From the NCBI GenBank assembly GCA_002839645.1, contig PGYL01000016.1:1-49658 (forward strand): a stretch of 49,658 bases of DNA, given 5' to 3'. Source of the DNA: Methanomicrobiales archaeon HGW-Methanomicrobiales-2. GTDB taxonomy: Archaea > Halobacteriota > Methanomicrobia > Methanomicrobiales > Methanoculleaceae. The notes beneath the pieces were generated by a model. It searched no databases. It was given only the letters and a program-made list of their open reading frames with translations, and was not told where the DNA came from. The position numbers and the translations under genes are program-made. Shown in pieces: positions 1 through 8,798 of this stretch (position 1 is the stretch's first letter; each line of letters begins with the position of its first letter).

Positions 1-576
1 GTGGGTGCGGTCAAGCAGGCGATGACCGAGCAGACCGCGGCCGAGCGGGAGCGGCGTGCCGCGATCCTCCGGGCAGACGGTGAGAAGCGGGCGGCGATCC
101 TCAATGCGGAGGGGAACCGGCAGAGCATCATCCTGGAGGCCGAGGGCGAGCGGCAGAGCAAGATCCTGCGGGCCGAGGGTGAACGGTTATCCAGGATCCT
201 GCAGGCACAGGGCGAGGCGCAGGGCTTGCGCATCCTCTCGGTCGGCGCCCGGCCGCTTGACCGGCGGGCGATCACGGTCCTCTCGCTCGACGCTCTGAAG
301 CGGATGGCCGACGGCCAGGCGACGAAGATCATCTTCCCGTTCGAGCTCTCGAGCATCATCAAGCAGGCCGCCGAGTACCTCGGCGCCCCGACCGAGGCCC
401 CGGAGGTACCTGAAGGCACGGAACTGCCGTCTGAGGATATCCTCGGGGAGATCCCGGGCCGGGACGTGATCCGGACCGCAGAGGAGGCGGTAAAGAGCAT
501 CGATACCGATATCGGCATGGAGATGCAGAGGAAGTCGCGGGACATGATCAGTAAGGGAGACAAGGAGGAACTGTGA
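1..576 (+). CDS. SPFH/band-7 (stomatin-like) protein, 3' part
   Basis: This is the C-terminal part of a membrane-anchored prohibitin/stomatin-type scaffold protein; the 5' end lies outside the window. The first residues run straight into a long charged helix with repeated units of the type AEGERQSxILxAEGE (about residues 12-75), the coiled-coil that follows the SPFH domain in HflK/QmcA-like proteins. A segment beginning ITVLSLDALKRMADG (about 91-120), typical of this family's end, follows. The tail is acidic. The gtg at base 1 is in frame but is probably internal, because no N-terminal membrane anchor or band-7 core is present. An NfeD-like partner often lies beside such genes but is not seen downstream. 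Family assignment is firm; the substrate or partner cannot be told. Confidence 0.8.
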   Translation: MGAVKQAMTEQTAAERERRAAILRADGEKRAAILNAEGNRQSIILEAEGERQSKILRAEGERLSRILQAQGEAQGLRILSVGARPLDRRAITVLSLDALKRMADGQATKIIFPFELSSIIKQAAEYLGAPTEAPEVPEGTELPSEDILGEIPGRDVIRTAEEAVKSIDTDIGMEMQRKSRDMISKGDKEEL

Positions 577-839
577 GGCTTCGCACCTTCGGCCAGTCGC
601 CCTCCCGGCCGGATCTCACCTATTTTTCATTGACCTGAACTGTCCCGGTTACGGTCCACGATACCGTTTGCCTCCCTGTCTGAGCAGGCTTATCGGGACG
701 CTCTTTTGGTAGAAGAGCACCTCCCGAGCTCCTGCCCTGATCAGGAGAGGCCTGATGGCGGGTTGATTCCTGCGAATCTCCTGTAACCCTCCTGATACAG
801 AAACGAAACGGTTATTCCCGTTATCGTGAAGTAAATTGT

Positions 840-2105
840 ATGAGAATGGTCTCATCAGCATTCGTGCTTATCATCCTCGCAGCGGTCGTCTTCGCTTGCG
901 GGTGCACCGGAACACAGACTTCTTCCCCACAGCAGGGCGAGGCAGTACAGGGGATCTTCGTCGGCGCCCTCCTGCCGCTCACTGGCGACTATGCAGAAGG
1001 CGGAGAGGCGAGCAAAGTCGCCCTCGAGGTGGCCGCCGGGGACATCAACGACTACTTCGCCGCAATCGACTCGGATTACCGTGTCGGGGTGATCATCGAG
1101 GATACCGAGACCGATCCCGCTGTTGCGCTTGAGAAGTTGCAGGTGCTCGACGAACAGGGGGTCAGGATCGTCATCGGACCCGGTTCCAGCGCCGAGTTGA
1201 ACGCTACCCGGACTTACGCCGACGAACACGGGATCGTCCTCATCAGCACCATGAGCACGGCGCCGTCGCTTGCTATTGCGGGCGACAACGTCTACCGGTT
1301 CGTGCCGCCGGACACCTACCAGGCCGATGCAATGGCATATTACCTGAAGGAAGACGGGATAACGGCGGTCGTGCCCGTTTCGCGCGATGACGTCTGGGGC
1401 GATGAACTGGAGAAACTCGCCACGGCGTCGTTCAAGCGGGGCAACGGCACGGTCCTCGACGGGGTCCGGTATGCACCGGGCGAGAAGGACTACGCTGGTA
1501 TTGTGGCGAACCTCGATGTGCAGGCCGGCCGTGCGATTGCAGCGCATGGGAAGGAAAACGTTGGCGTCTACCTGATCAGCCTCGATGAGGCGGCGGCGAT
1601 CATGGAGGCTGCTGCGAAGACCCAGAACCTCACGAAGGTCCGGTGGTACGGGTGCGACGGCAATGTCCTCCTTGATACCCTCGTGACGGGGGACGCCGCC
1701 CGGTTCGCGGTAGAGACGAGGTTCACGGGCCCGGAGTTCGGGCGGCAGGACCACGCTGCGTCGAATGCGGCTACCATCCAGAAGATCCGGGATATTCTCG
1801 GACGGCAGCCTGACGGCTACAGCCTCGTGTCCTACGATGCTCTCTGGACCGTCGTCATGACCCGGACGCAGACCGACACCACGGAGATCTCGAAGTTGAA
1901 GATCGCCCTTGAGGGAACTGCAGGGGAGGCTGGCGGGCCTCTGTTCGGGTCGGTGAAACTGAATGGTGCCGGTGACCGGTTGACCGCGCATTACACCTTC
2001 TGGTCGGTGGAGGCCGATGGCGAGGGTTACCGGTGGGTGCCGAATGCCCAGTACAGCATCTGGGCCGTGGGCGCCCCCCCGGAACTCGAACGGATTGACG
2101 CCTGA
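840..2105 (+). CDS. Extracellular substrate-binding lipoprotein, branched-chain amino-acid (LivK/type I) family
   Basis: A 421-residue secreted binding protein of the periplasmic-binding-protein type I fold. Residues 1-22 form a signal peptide ending in a lipobox-like FACGC, so it is probably a membrane-anchored lipoprotein. The mature start has the family signature GALLPLTGDYAEGG (about 42-55), followed by a Rossmann-like lobe (VIGPGSSAELNATRTYA) and the two-lobe body seen in LivK/AmiC-type proteins. No permease or ATPase genes sit beside it, so it is an orphan in this window and may serve as a sensor or work with a distant transporter; the ligand is unknown. The ATG at 840 is chosen because the signal peptide begins there; no strong ribosome-binding site is seen. 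A run of eight T at 2130-2137 may end the transcript. Confidence 0.85.
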   Translation: MRMVSSAFVLIILAAVVFACGCTGTQTSSPQQGEAVQGIFVGALLPLTGDYAEGGEASKVALEVAAGDINDYFAAIDSDYRVGVIIEDTETDPAVALEKLQVLDEQGVRIVIGPGSSAELNATRTYADEHGIVLISTMSTAPSLAIAGDNVYRFVPPDTYQADAMAYYLKEDGITAVVPVSRDDVWGDELEKLATASFKRGNGTVLDGVRYAPGEKDYAGIVANLDVQAGRAIAAHGKENVGVYLISLDEAAAIMEAAAKTQNLTKVRWYGCDGNVLLDTLVTGDAARFAVETRFTGPEFGRQDHAASNAATIQKIRDILGRQPDGYSLVSYDALWTVVMTRTQTDTTEISKLKIALEGTAGEAGGPLFGSVKLNGAGDRLTAHYTFWSVEADGEGYRWVPNAQYSIWAVGAPPELERIDA

Positions 2106-2648
2106 ACGCCGGGGGTACTATCCTGGCTCTTTTTTTGAAGCGTATTGGAAATTTGAAGATACTACCCTGTTGTGGATAGGTCCGTTCCCCGGTAAGGTAT
2201 GCCTCTTTGATGGAGGAATACGCTCAAGCGGGGCAGATTAATGAGTACACCTCTCGGTTCCACCTCCGCGACACGAAGGAGATTCGGGAGACCTGGAGGA
2301 TCTATTAACGCGGGTTCACTTTCACGCTCCACACGGCGCATCTTGATATTCGAAGCGGGCTGATATGGCAGCATAAGTATGGAGTGCGTCATCGAACCTG
2401 TGAACCCGCTCTCAATGCGGAGGAAACGATCCCCGGAGATCTCCGCACCGATGAGCGCGGGGTAGTTCACGGGTGGCACCCGCCTCGCCATCGTTGCGAC
2501 TACCGGGCGGAACCCCTCTGCCGGGGAGACGGCCGAAGGGCTTCCCCACCTGGGTGCCAGCCCGCACGAAGAACCCGGGGTGAAACCCGCGAGAAGAGGA
2601 CTCCGGTACAATTATTTGATAAGGGATATTAATCATAGAAGCAGAGGC
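2106..2648. other. Gene-free stretch of about 540 bases
   Basis: No convincing gene is seen between the binding-protein gene and the methylase. A T-run (2130-2137) follows the binding-protein stop and could terminate transcription. A 32-codon open frame at 2210-2308 (+), starting MEEYAQAGQINEY and ending ETWRIY, reads like protein and may be a decayed fragment, but I do not recognise it. AT-rich sequence near 2609-2632 (ttatttgataagg) is a reasonable TATA-type promoter for the methylase gene. Confidence 0.5.
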
Positions 2649-3665
2649 ATGAGTTCCAGACCGCTTCATCCGCCGGGAACGCTCCCCATCGTTGCCGAGA
2701 GATCGTTCTTTATCAATAAAACCGGGCAGGATCAGCCGCTGGAGAACCATGTGCCTGCTGAGATCCTTGAACTGGCGGAGGCAGAAGGTCAGCGTGCTAT
2801 CCCGATGATAGCCAAAAATCCCTCGCTGATGAAAGAGATTGAAGCCATATCCGGCAATCTGCCGACATACCACCGTTTCATAAACGCAGATAGCCGCAAC
2901 CTTGAGTTTCTCCCTGATGAGAGCGTTCATCTGGTCGTGACATCGCCTCCCTACTGGACCCTGAAGAGATACCCGGAGAAGGACGAACAACTCGGGCAGA
3001 TTGAGGACTATGAGGCCTTCTTAGAAGAACTCGACCGGGTCTGGAGACACATTTACCGGGTTCTCGTCCCCGGAGGCCGTCTGGTCATCGTTGTCGGCGA
3101 CGTCTGTTTACCCCGACGGGAGGTCGGGCGTCATCTCGTCATGCCTCTCCACGCCAGTATTCAGGAACACTGCCGGAAGATCGGGTTCGACAACCTGGCC
3201 CCGGTCATCTGGTACAAGATAGCCAATGCCTGCTTTGAGGCAGACTCGCCGGGATCGTTCCTGGGCAAACCCTATGAGCCCAATGGGATCGTCAAAAACG
3301 ATATAGAATATATCCTCTTCCAGAGGAAATCGGGCGGCTACCGGAAGCCCACACTTGAGGCGCGGCTGCTCTCGGTCATCTCGGAGGAGAATCAGAAGGC
3401 ATGGTTCCGTCAGGTCTGGGACCTTAAGGGAGCATCGACCCGGGAGCACCCTGCGCCCTACCCCCTGGAACTGGCCGAGAGACTTGTGCGGATGTTCTCT
3501 TTCGTGGGCGATACCGTCCTTGACCCCTTCGGTGGTACTGGGACTACCGGTCTCGCTGCTGCACGGTGGGGCCGAAACAGCATCAGCATCGAGGTAGAAG
3601 AAAAATATTTCCTCATGGAGGTTGAACGGTTTACTCATCAGGCAAAACAGTCTCGATTGTTCTGA
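2649..3665 (+). CDS. DNA methyltransferase of an R-M system (beta class, SPPY motif)
   Basis: A 338-residue site-specific DNA methyltransferase. The catalytic motif IV is S99-P-P-Y102 within VVTSPPYW. The AdoMet-binding motif I comes later, at about residue 292 (DPFGGTGTTG). This order (motif IV before I) marks the beta class. SPPY usually goes with N4-methylcytosine, as opposed to NPPY/DPPY for N6-adenine, so m4C is inferred. The ATG at 2649 is preferred over an upstream ATG at 2580: a TATA-like element lies about 30 bases upstream of it and the extra N-terminus looks non-coding. The restriction gene follows after 13 bases on the same strand, so the two form an operon. The protein presumably protects the site cut by that enzyme. 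Confidence 0.87.
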   Translation: MSSRPLHPPGTLPIVAERSFFINKTGQDQPLENHVPAEILELAEAEGQRAIPMIAKNPSLMKEIEAISGNLPTYHRFINADSRNLEFLPDESVHLVVTSPPYWTLKRYPEKDEQLGQIEDYEAFLEELDRVWRHIYRVLVPGGRLVIVVGDVCLPRREVGRHLVMPLHASIQEHCRKIGFDNLAPVIWYKIANACFEADSPGSFLGKPYEPNGIVKNDIEYILFQRKSGGYRKPTLEARLLSVISEENQKAWFRQVWDLKGASTREHPAPYPLELAERLVRMFSFVGDTVLDPFGGTGTTGLAAARWGRNSISIEVEEKYFLMEVERFTHQAKQSRLF

Positions 3666-3678
3666 TAGAGGCGGGTTC

Positions 3679-4446
3679 ATGGTGAGTGACAGGATACTCC
3701 GGGAAATTTCCCGAGAGGACTATTTTTCTTGTGCGGTGCGGTATTTCTGGGATAAGAGAGCATCGCAGGCAGAAGATCAGAACAACCGGGGTGTAAGAGA
3801 CCAGGGCTTCCGTTCGGAAGCGACGGGCGGAAAGCACATGGACCGGTTCTTCTCGCTCATCCTGGATCTGCTGGTGGATATCGGGGTGCCTGAGGGCGAT
3901 ATCTGCACGCGGAAGAGATCTCTCGACCTTCCGGGATACTTCCGTGCGGAGAAGCAGTGGGATCTTATCGTTATCAAACACTATCCCGACGAAAGGAAGG
4001 AACTGGTTGCCGTCCTTGAACTGAAGTCCCAGAAGGGGCCGTCGTTCGGGAATAACATCAATAACCGGACTGAGGAGGTTTTAGGGAGTGCGTACGATCT
4101 CTGGACTGCCTACCGGGCGGGGTCCTTCAAAACCTCTCCGTCTCCCTGGCTTGGGTATATGCTCCTGCTGGAAGACTGCGAGAAGTCTCGAAAGAGTGTG
4201 AGGAACAACGAACCACACTTTGGGGTCTTTCCCGAGTTTAAGGAGGCCTCGTATGTCGAACGCTATCACCAGACCTGTCTCAAGTTAGTCCGGGAGAGGG
4301 TCTACTCGGAGGTCTGTTACCTGCTTGCGAAGGAAGAGAACAAGATGCAGACCCGGAATTACTCTGAACCGGATGAGATATTATCAGGATACCGGTTCCT
4401 GCGATCCTTGTGTTCGCATCTGAACAATTTTTACAAGATAGTGTAA
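3679..4446 (+). CDS. Type II restriction endonuclease, XhoI/PaeR7I family
   Basis: A 255-residue protein matching the XhoI/PaeR7I restriction enzyme family throughout: an N-terminal segment with TGGKHMDRF, then LPGYFRAEKQWDL, LELKSQKGPSFGNN, NRTEEVLGSAYDLWTAYR and WLGYMLLLED. The PD-(D/E)xK active site appears to be D95 and E114-L-K116. Characterised members cut CTCGAG, so this site is inferred but not proven here. The start at 3679 gives a 13-base gap after the methylase and a purine-rich gaggcggg just upstream; an earlier ATG at 3622 would overlap the methylase. The gene looks intact. CTCGAG occurs in this window (for example at 1023, 11826 and 22013), so an active enzyme would need matching methylation. 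Confidence 0.9.
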   Translation: MVSDRILREISREDYFSCAVRYFWDKRASQAEDQNNRGVRDQGFRSEATGGKHMDRFFSLILDLLVDIGVPEGDICTRKRSLDLPGYFRAEKQWDLIVIKHYPDERKELVAVLELKSQKGPSFGNNINNRTEEVLGSAYDLWTAYRAGSFKTSPSPWLGYMLLLEDCEKSRKSVRNNEPHFGVFPEFKEASYVERYHQTCLKLVRERVYSEVCYLLAKEENKMQTRNYSEPDEILSGYRFLRSLCSHLNNFYKIV

Positions 4447-4514
4447 CTCCGGCCCTGCCCCGTCGTGAACGGCCGGTCAGTTGCAATGACATTGCCACCG
4501 GAATCCTGACGATG

Positions 4515-4552
4515 GTGGAGGCGCGCCAGAGTTTGAGTGGCCGCGCCTCCAC
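4515..4552. terminator. Inverted repeat between convergent genes
   Basis: An 11-base perfect stem (4515-4525 pairing with 4542-4552) with a 16-base loop lies between the restriction gene and the convergent protease gene. An A-run on + (a T-run on -) follows at 4555-4560. It may act as a transcription boundary for both genes. Confidence 0.5.
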
Positions 4553-4571
4553 TTGAAAAAAGGTGTCTGGT

Positions 4572-5903
4572 CTACCCCATCGTCAGCACGAACCGCACCG
4601 CCGCGACGATCATCGGCATCGTGATGAGGAGGATCAGCATCACCGTCACAAAGCCGCTGATCGAGGCGACGACCCGCTGCGCGTACCGGGACCAGCCCCG
4701 CCGCTCAAAGAACCGCTCCACCCCTTCCTTCATCATGTAGCCGCCGTCGAGCGGGACTATCGGGATGGCGTTGAACATCCCGACCAGCAGGTTGAACCAC
4801 CCGGTCCAGAAGAAGAGGTGGACCGTGCCCCAGAAGAAGGGGAACGGCTCCTCCCAGGCTATCTGCTCGGGGGTGTCGGCGAGCAGGATCGCGAGCTGCT
4901 GGGTGTTGCCCTGGATGAAGGCGTCGATCGGCGCTATCGTCAGGTAGAGCGGTGCGAGCGGCCCCAGACCCGCAATGTTCCCGATATGTTCCTTCACCGC
5001 GGGCGCGTTGTAGTAGTATACCCCCATGAACCCGGAGTCCCGGTCGTCGGCGAGGGCTTCCGGCCACTCAGAGAGGGTGAGCGTGTACGTGCTCTCGACC
5101 CCGTCTTCTGCAGCCGTCAGCGTGATCGTCTCCCCCGGCCGCGTCTTGTCCATGATCGCCGATATCTCCTCCTGGCTCGTCACCGGGACGCCGTTCACTC
5201 CCGTGATGACCGAGTAGCCGGGGATCCCGGCCTCGGCCGCGGGGAAATCCTGGTAGACCCCCTGGACGAGCGGGACGGAAAGTGGCGTCGCCATCCCCAC
5301 GAGAAGGAACATCACGACGAAGCAGAGGAGGCCGATGACGATGTTGTTCGTGATACCGGCGCCGAACATTCGAATCTTCGGCATCCCCTTTGCCGCTTCG
5401 ACGTCTTCCTCGTCAGGCTCGACGAATGCCCCTATCGGGACGACGGCGATGAGAAGGCCCATGCTCCGCACACGCATATCTTCAACCCGGGCGAGGATCG
5501 CGTGGCCGAACTCGTGGACGACGATCGTGAGCAGGAGGCCGATGATGACGGCTGCGGTGATCGGTATCGCCTGGTTGACCCCGGGTATTGCGAGTATATT
5601 CCGGGGGTCGTAGATCCCGGTCGGCTCAGGAGTATGCACCAGGTACTGAGGGACCGCGAGGATCAGGGCCAGCGTCATGAAGGCCGAGACCACCACGACC
5701 ATGATGACCCCGAGCGTCGCGTAGGCCCGGAGCACCGTCTTGAATTTCCGGAACCAGTCGAAGAAACCGACCCGCTCGGTCTTGATAGCCAGGATGGGGC
5801 CAAAAAACATGACGTGATCGCGAAACAGCCCCCGGTCGCGGATGTAAAAGGCTATCAGCGCGTAGGCCGCGACGAGAAGAAGGAGTATCTGGAGCCAGTT
5901 CAT
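4572..5903 (-). CDS. Site-2 protease family membrane metalloprotease (M50) with PDZ domain
   Basis: A 443-residue multi-spanning protease that cleaves substrates inside the membrane. The zinc motif is H130-E-F-G-H134 in VVHEFGHAILAR. The second metal-binding motif is the PLDGG segment near residue 385 (NAIPIVPLDGGYM). A PDZ domain lies between them (about 210-300, with the GIPGYSVITGVNGVPV signature). Transmembrane segments are evident at about 1-20, 63-85, 115-130, 175-195 and near the C-terminus. In archaea such proteins resemble S2P/SpoIVFB-type enzymes, though substrates are mostly unknown. It is followed on the same strand by no close partner; RNase HII lies 40 bases upstream on the same strand and could be co-transcribed with it. 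Confidence 0.88.
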   Translation of the reverse strand: MNWLQILLLLVAAYALIAFYIRDRGLFRDHVMFFGPILAIKTERVGFFDWFRKFKTVLRAYATLGVIMVVVVSAFMTLALILAVPQYLVHTPEPTGIYDPRNILAIPGVNQAIPITAAVIIGLLLTIVVHEFGHAILARVEDMRVRSMGLLIAVVPIGAFVEPDEEDVEAAKGMPKIRMFGAGITNNIVIGLLCFVVMFLLVGMATPLSVPLVQGVYQDFPAAEAGIPGYSVITGVNGVPVTSQEEISAIMDKTRPGETITLTAAEDGVESTYTLTLSEWPEALADDRDSGFMGVYYYNAPAVKEHIGNIAGLGPLAPLYLTIAPIDAFIQGNTQQLAILLADTPEQIAWEEPFPFFWGTVHLFFWTGWFNLLVGMFNAIPIVPLDGGYMMKEGVERFFERRGWSRYAQRVVASISGFVTVMLILLITMPMIVAAVRFVLTMG

Positions 5904-5943
5904 TACTCACGGTTAGGGCGCACGAAGCATAAATTCTTCCGGG

Positions 5944-6573
5944 TTACGAGAAATCCTGCATCGTTGTCTGGTAGAGGTTCGTCACCGTCTTCCAGCTCCG
6001 GCGGGCGCAGAGCGGCGGTTCTCCCTGATCCCTGATGTAACCCCGGAGGAACTCGATGGTTGTCGGGTCGGAGGGGTAACCACTCCCGATCTTCCCGTAC
6101 TGCTGACTGAGTTCCTGGATGGCCCGGTCCCGGGTGACCTTCGCGACGACGCTCGCCGCACCGACGATCTTGTGCCGGGCGTCCGCCCGGTGCTCGGCGA
6201 CGATCTCGCAAGGGAAGTCGAGGTAGGCCGCGACCGTCCGGCCGTAGCGCTCCGCGTTCACGTCACAGGCGTCCACGTAGGCATACTCCGGCCGCAGCCC
6301 CGTGAGCGCCTCGGCATGGAGCTCGGCCACGCATGTGTTCATGGTCATCCTGCTCCGCGCATCGTCGATCCCGGCGGCATCGATGGTGACGATCGCTATC
6401 GAGAAGTCACGCAAGAGGATCTGATAGAGCGCCTCGCGCTGTTTCGGCCGGAGGACCTTCGAGTCCCGGATGGGGAGCGCCGCAAGGTCCTCAGTCGCCC
6501 GGCACCCGACGGCGGCGACTACCATCGGCCCGAGAACTGAGCCCTTCCCTGCTTCATCCACCCCGCAGATCAC
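5944..6573 (-). CDS. rnhB: Ribonuclease HII
   Basis: RNase HII cleaves the RNA strand of RNA-DNA hybrids and removes misincorporated ribonucleotides. The start carries the family hallmark ICGVDEAGKGSVLGPMV with the first two acidic catalytic residues (D-E). Further conserved segments include DSKVLRPKQREALY, the YVDACDVN aspartate and HKIVGAASVVAKVTRDR. The frame opens with a TTG at 6603, but no ATG exists. I choose the GTG at 6573 because archaeal RNase HII proteins usually start right at (M)ICGVDEAG, and it leaves a 53-base divergent intergenic region to the TrkA gene. The TTG start would overlap the first possible ATG of that gene by one base. Length is about 209 residues, normal for the family. 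Confidence 0.9.
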   Translation of the reverse strand: MICGVDEAGKGSVLGPMVVAAVGCRATEDLAALPIRDSKVLRPKQREALYQILLRDFSIAIVTIDAAGIDDARSRMTMNTCVAELHAEALTGLRPEYAYVDACDVNAERYGRTVAAYLDFPCEIVAEHRADARHKIVGAASVVAKVTRDRAIQELSQQYGKIGSGYPSDPTTIEFLRGYIRDQGEPPLCARRSWKTVTNLYQTTMQDFS

Positions 6574-6626
6574 ATCTTCTGGTTTATTCGCAAGGTATTT
6601 CAATGCTGACGATTGAATCCAGATGG

Positions 6627-7292
6627 ATGTACACGATCATCGTCGGCCTGGGCGGAATCGGGCGGAATCTGACTGCAATTGCGGTGAACGCCGGTGATTC
6701 CGTGGTGGTGATCGACCAGGATGAGGAACGTGCGAGCGACATTCTGGAGCATTACGACGTTCTTGCCATCACCGGGAACGCGACCGACAAATCGGTGCTC
6801 CAGGATGCCGGGATCGACCGGGCCGACGCCCTGGTCGCTACCACGAGCGACGACGCCGTAAACCTGATGACCTGCTGGCTCGCGAAACGCTACAACGTGG
6901 GAAACGTTGTCTCGATCGTCAATCAGAAGGAGCATTCCGACCTTTTCAACGAGGTCGGGGTGAAGATCAGTGAGAACCCCGACGAGCTGGTAGCGACCCG
7001 GCTCTACTACTGGGCGAAGAGCCCGAACCTCCAGCAGGTCGCCTCGATCCCCGGCGGCACCATCTTCGAGATCGTTGCCGATGAGGGCGCGCCTATCGTC
7101 GACCATGAGATCCGGGACCTTGAGGTCCGGGACTTCGTCTTCATCGCCATCCGGCGTGCCGGGGGCGACCTGATCATCCCGAGCGGCACCGTCCGTATCC
7201 GGCCCGGTGACATCATCACGGTCTTTACAAAAAAGGAAGCGGAAGGGGAGACGATAAAGACCCTCAACAAACAGTTGATACGGTCAGGCTAG
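6627..7292 (+). CDS. trkA: TrkA-type potassium-uptake regulatory protein (RCK N and C domains)
   Basis: A 221-residue cytosolic NAD-binding regulator of a K+ channel or transporter. The N-terminal Rossmann fold is clear ([12 protein letters not shown] at 4-15; [11 protein letters not shown] at the end of strand 2; [16 protein letters not shown]). A TrkA-C/RCK-C domain (about 135-221) ends the protein. The ATG at 6627 is chosen because RCK proteins begin immediately before the first strand; an in-frame ATG at 6603 would add eight unlikely residues. No TrkH/KtrB membrane subunit is next door. The 3' end overlaps the convergent lipid reductase gene by nine bases. Confidence 0.9.
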   Translation: MYTIIVGLGGIGRNLTAIAVNAGDSVVVIDQDEERASDILEHYDVLAITGNATDKSVLQDAGIDRADALVATTSDDAVNLMTCWLAKRYNVGNVVSIVNQKEHSDLFNEVGVKISENPDELVATRLYYWAKSPNLQQVASIPGGTIFEIVADEGAPIVDHEIRDLEVRDFVFIAIRRAGGDLIIPSGTVRIRPGDIITVFTKKEAEGETIKTLNKQLIRSG

Positions 7293-8480
7293 GGTATCTT
7301 TGAGCGCTTTGAGCTCGAAGAGCAACTTCGGGTTTCGCTTGATCAGTTCCCTGATGAGTGCCGAGACCGAGAACTCACTGAAACTGATGCTTGCAATCGA
7401 GTCCGCAAGGGTGTTGAGTTTCTTATCGTCGAGCGTGAGGAAGTACTCTTTAACCTTGTAGTTTCGCTCGATTATCATGCCCATTCTGGATGCACGCCAC
7501 TCCGTGTCGTAGGCCATCAGGGCCTCCTTTGAGCAGTTGCCCGCCTCGATGCATTTTGAGGCCACCTCGCCGGCGAGCCTTCCGGTATACATGGCGTTCC
7601 CTATCCCGCCGCCGGTGATGGGGTCGACGACCCTCGCCGCATCGCCAGCGACGAGAAGGCCGTCGCCGACCGTACAGGGGAGCGGCCGGCAGACGGGAAC
7701 CCCACCTGCGATTGCTTCAATCGCCTTCCCATTCGGGAAGTTCTTTGCGACGAACCGGTCCAGGTAGTCCTTTGCCCGGGATCCGTCGTGGCTCTTCCTC
7801 CCGGTGATGCCGATCCCGACATTTGCCGTCCGATCGCCCTTCGGGAAGACCCAGAGATAGCCTTCGGGCGCGATGCTGTTGCCCAGGTAGAAGTCCGTCG
7901 AGCCCGCGTTGATATCGATATCCGTCATCACGTACTGGGCGCAGCTCATCATCTCCCGGAGGGGGACGGTGGTGTCGAGCCCGGCCCACCGGGCGAACTG
8001 TGCCTCCGTGCCGTCGGCGGTGATGACCACTTCGGCCCGGATATCTGCCGGGACGCCTGCAGAGAGCACCTTCGCGCCCCGGACCGCGCCGTTCTCGATG
8101 ATCGGTGCGGTCGCACGGGTCTTGACGATCACGTCCGCCCCGGCCTCGGCTGCCTGCCAGACGAGTTCCCGGTCAAAGATCTTCCGGTCGAGGACGTAAC
8201 CGACCTCGTTTCCGGCCCGGGCCTGGTCGAGGCTGATGGCGGTGCCGTTCGGGGCGATGATCCGGGCACTCTCGATGTCGGCGGATATCCAGCGAGGGTC
8301 GGGCCTGATGTATTCCTTTAAGAGCTCTTTGCCGATCCCCTCCGCGCACCGGACCGGCGTGCCGATGGCAGGACGCTTCTCGACGATACAGACCGAGTTT
8401 CCGGCTTGTGCCGCTGTTTTCGCGGCAAGAGCGCCGGCGGGCCCGCCGCCGATGACGAGAACATCATACTTATTCTTCAT
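7284..8480 (-). CDS. Digeranylgeranylglycerophospholipid reductase (geranylgeranyl reductase family)
   Basis: A 398-residue flavoprotein that saturates the isoprenoid chains of archaeal membrane lipids. The N-terminal FAD-binding motif is [12 protein letters not shown] (about 9-20). The C-terminal part of the FAD site, [18 protein letters not shown], lies at about 285-302. The family motif PVRCAEGIG, containing the cysteine near the flavin, lies at about 46-54. The ATG at 8480 is chosen because it immediately precedes the first beta strand. It overlaps the upstream ferredoxin gene by 11 bases, so the two are translationally coupled and the ferredoxin is probably the electron donor. The gene ends inside the 3' end of convergent trkA. 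Confidence 0.9.
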   Translation of the reverse strand: MKNKYDVLVIGGGPAGALAAKTAAQAGNSVCIVEKRPAIGTPVRCAEGIGKELLKEYIRPDPRWISADIESARIIAPNGTAISLDQARAGNEVGYVLDRKIFDRELVWQAAEAGADVIVKTRATAPIIENGAVRGAKVLSAGVPADIRAEVVITADGTEAQFARWAGLDTTVPLREMMSCAQYVMTDIDINAGSTDFYLGNSIAPEGYLWVFPKGDRTANVGIGITGRKSHDGSRAKDYLDRFVAKNFPNGKAIEAIAGGVPVCRPLPCTVGDGLLVAGDAARVVDPITGGGIGNAMYTGRLAGEVASKCIEAGNCSKEALMAYDTEWRASRMGMIIERNYKVKEYFLTLDDKKLNTLADSIASISFSEFSVSALIRELIKRNPKLLFELKALKDTLA

Positions 8481-8655
8481 GGACGACCTCCAGTGCACCA
8501 AGCGGGCACGCCCGCGCGCAGATGCCGCAGGCGATGCACTCCCGCTCAAGGCTGAGGTAGGCGTCGATCAGCTCGAGCGCGTCCTCGGGACAGACTGCGA
8601 CGCAGGTGCCGCAGTATCCACACTTGTCTCGGTTTATCCTGAGCATTGTACTCAT
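8470..8655 (-). CDS. 2[4Fe-4S] ferredoxin
   Basis: A 61-residue ferredoxin with two complete cluster motifs, [12 protein letters not shown] and [12 protein letters not shown]. It overlaps the geranylgeranyl reductase start by 11 bases, which suggests that it feeds electrons to that enzyme. A TATA-like element (aacataaagg on the minus strand, about 8679-8688) lies about 28 bases upstream of the ATG, so the transcript is probably leaderless or nearly so. Confidence 0.92.
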   Translation of the reverse strand: MSTMLRINRDKCGYCGTCVAVCPEDALELIDAYLSLERECIACGICARACPLGALEVVHEE

Positions 8656-8798
8656 ATTGTTGCTGGCCTCGCAAAAACCTTTATGTTCCTTGCTTCCGGA
8701 GACGTCCCGGAATCTCCGTCCTGATGGTGTATTCCCGCGCCATCATCGCGTGCCTCCCGGGTCAGGGCAGCGAAGCGGGTCACTGCGCTATTTAATAG

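Noticed and set aside
4563-6035. 490-codon open frame on the plus strand opposite the site-2 protease
   Set aside because: Low-complexity Asp/Arg/His-rich product with no domain, antisense to a gene with clear catalytic motifs; a GC-rich shadow frame.
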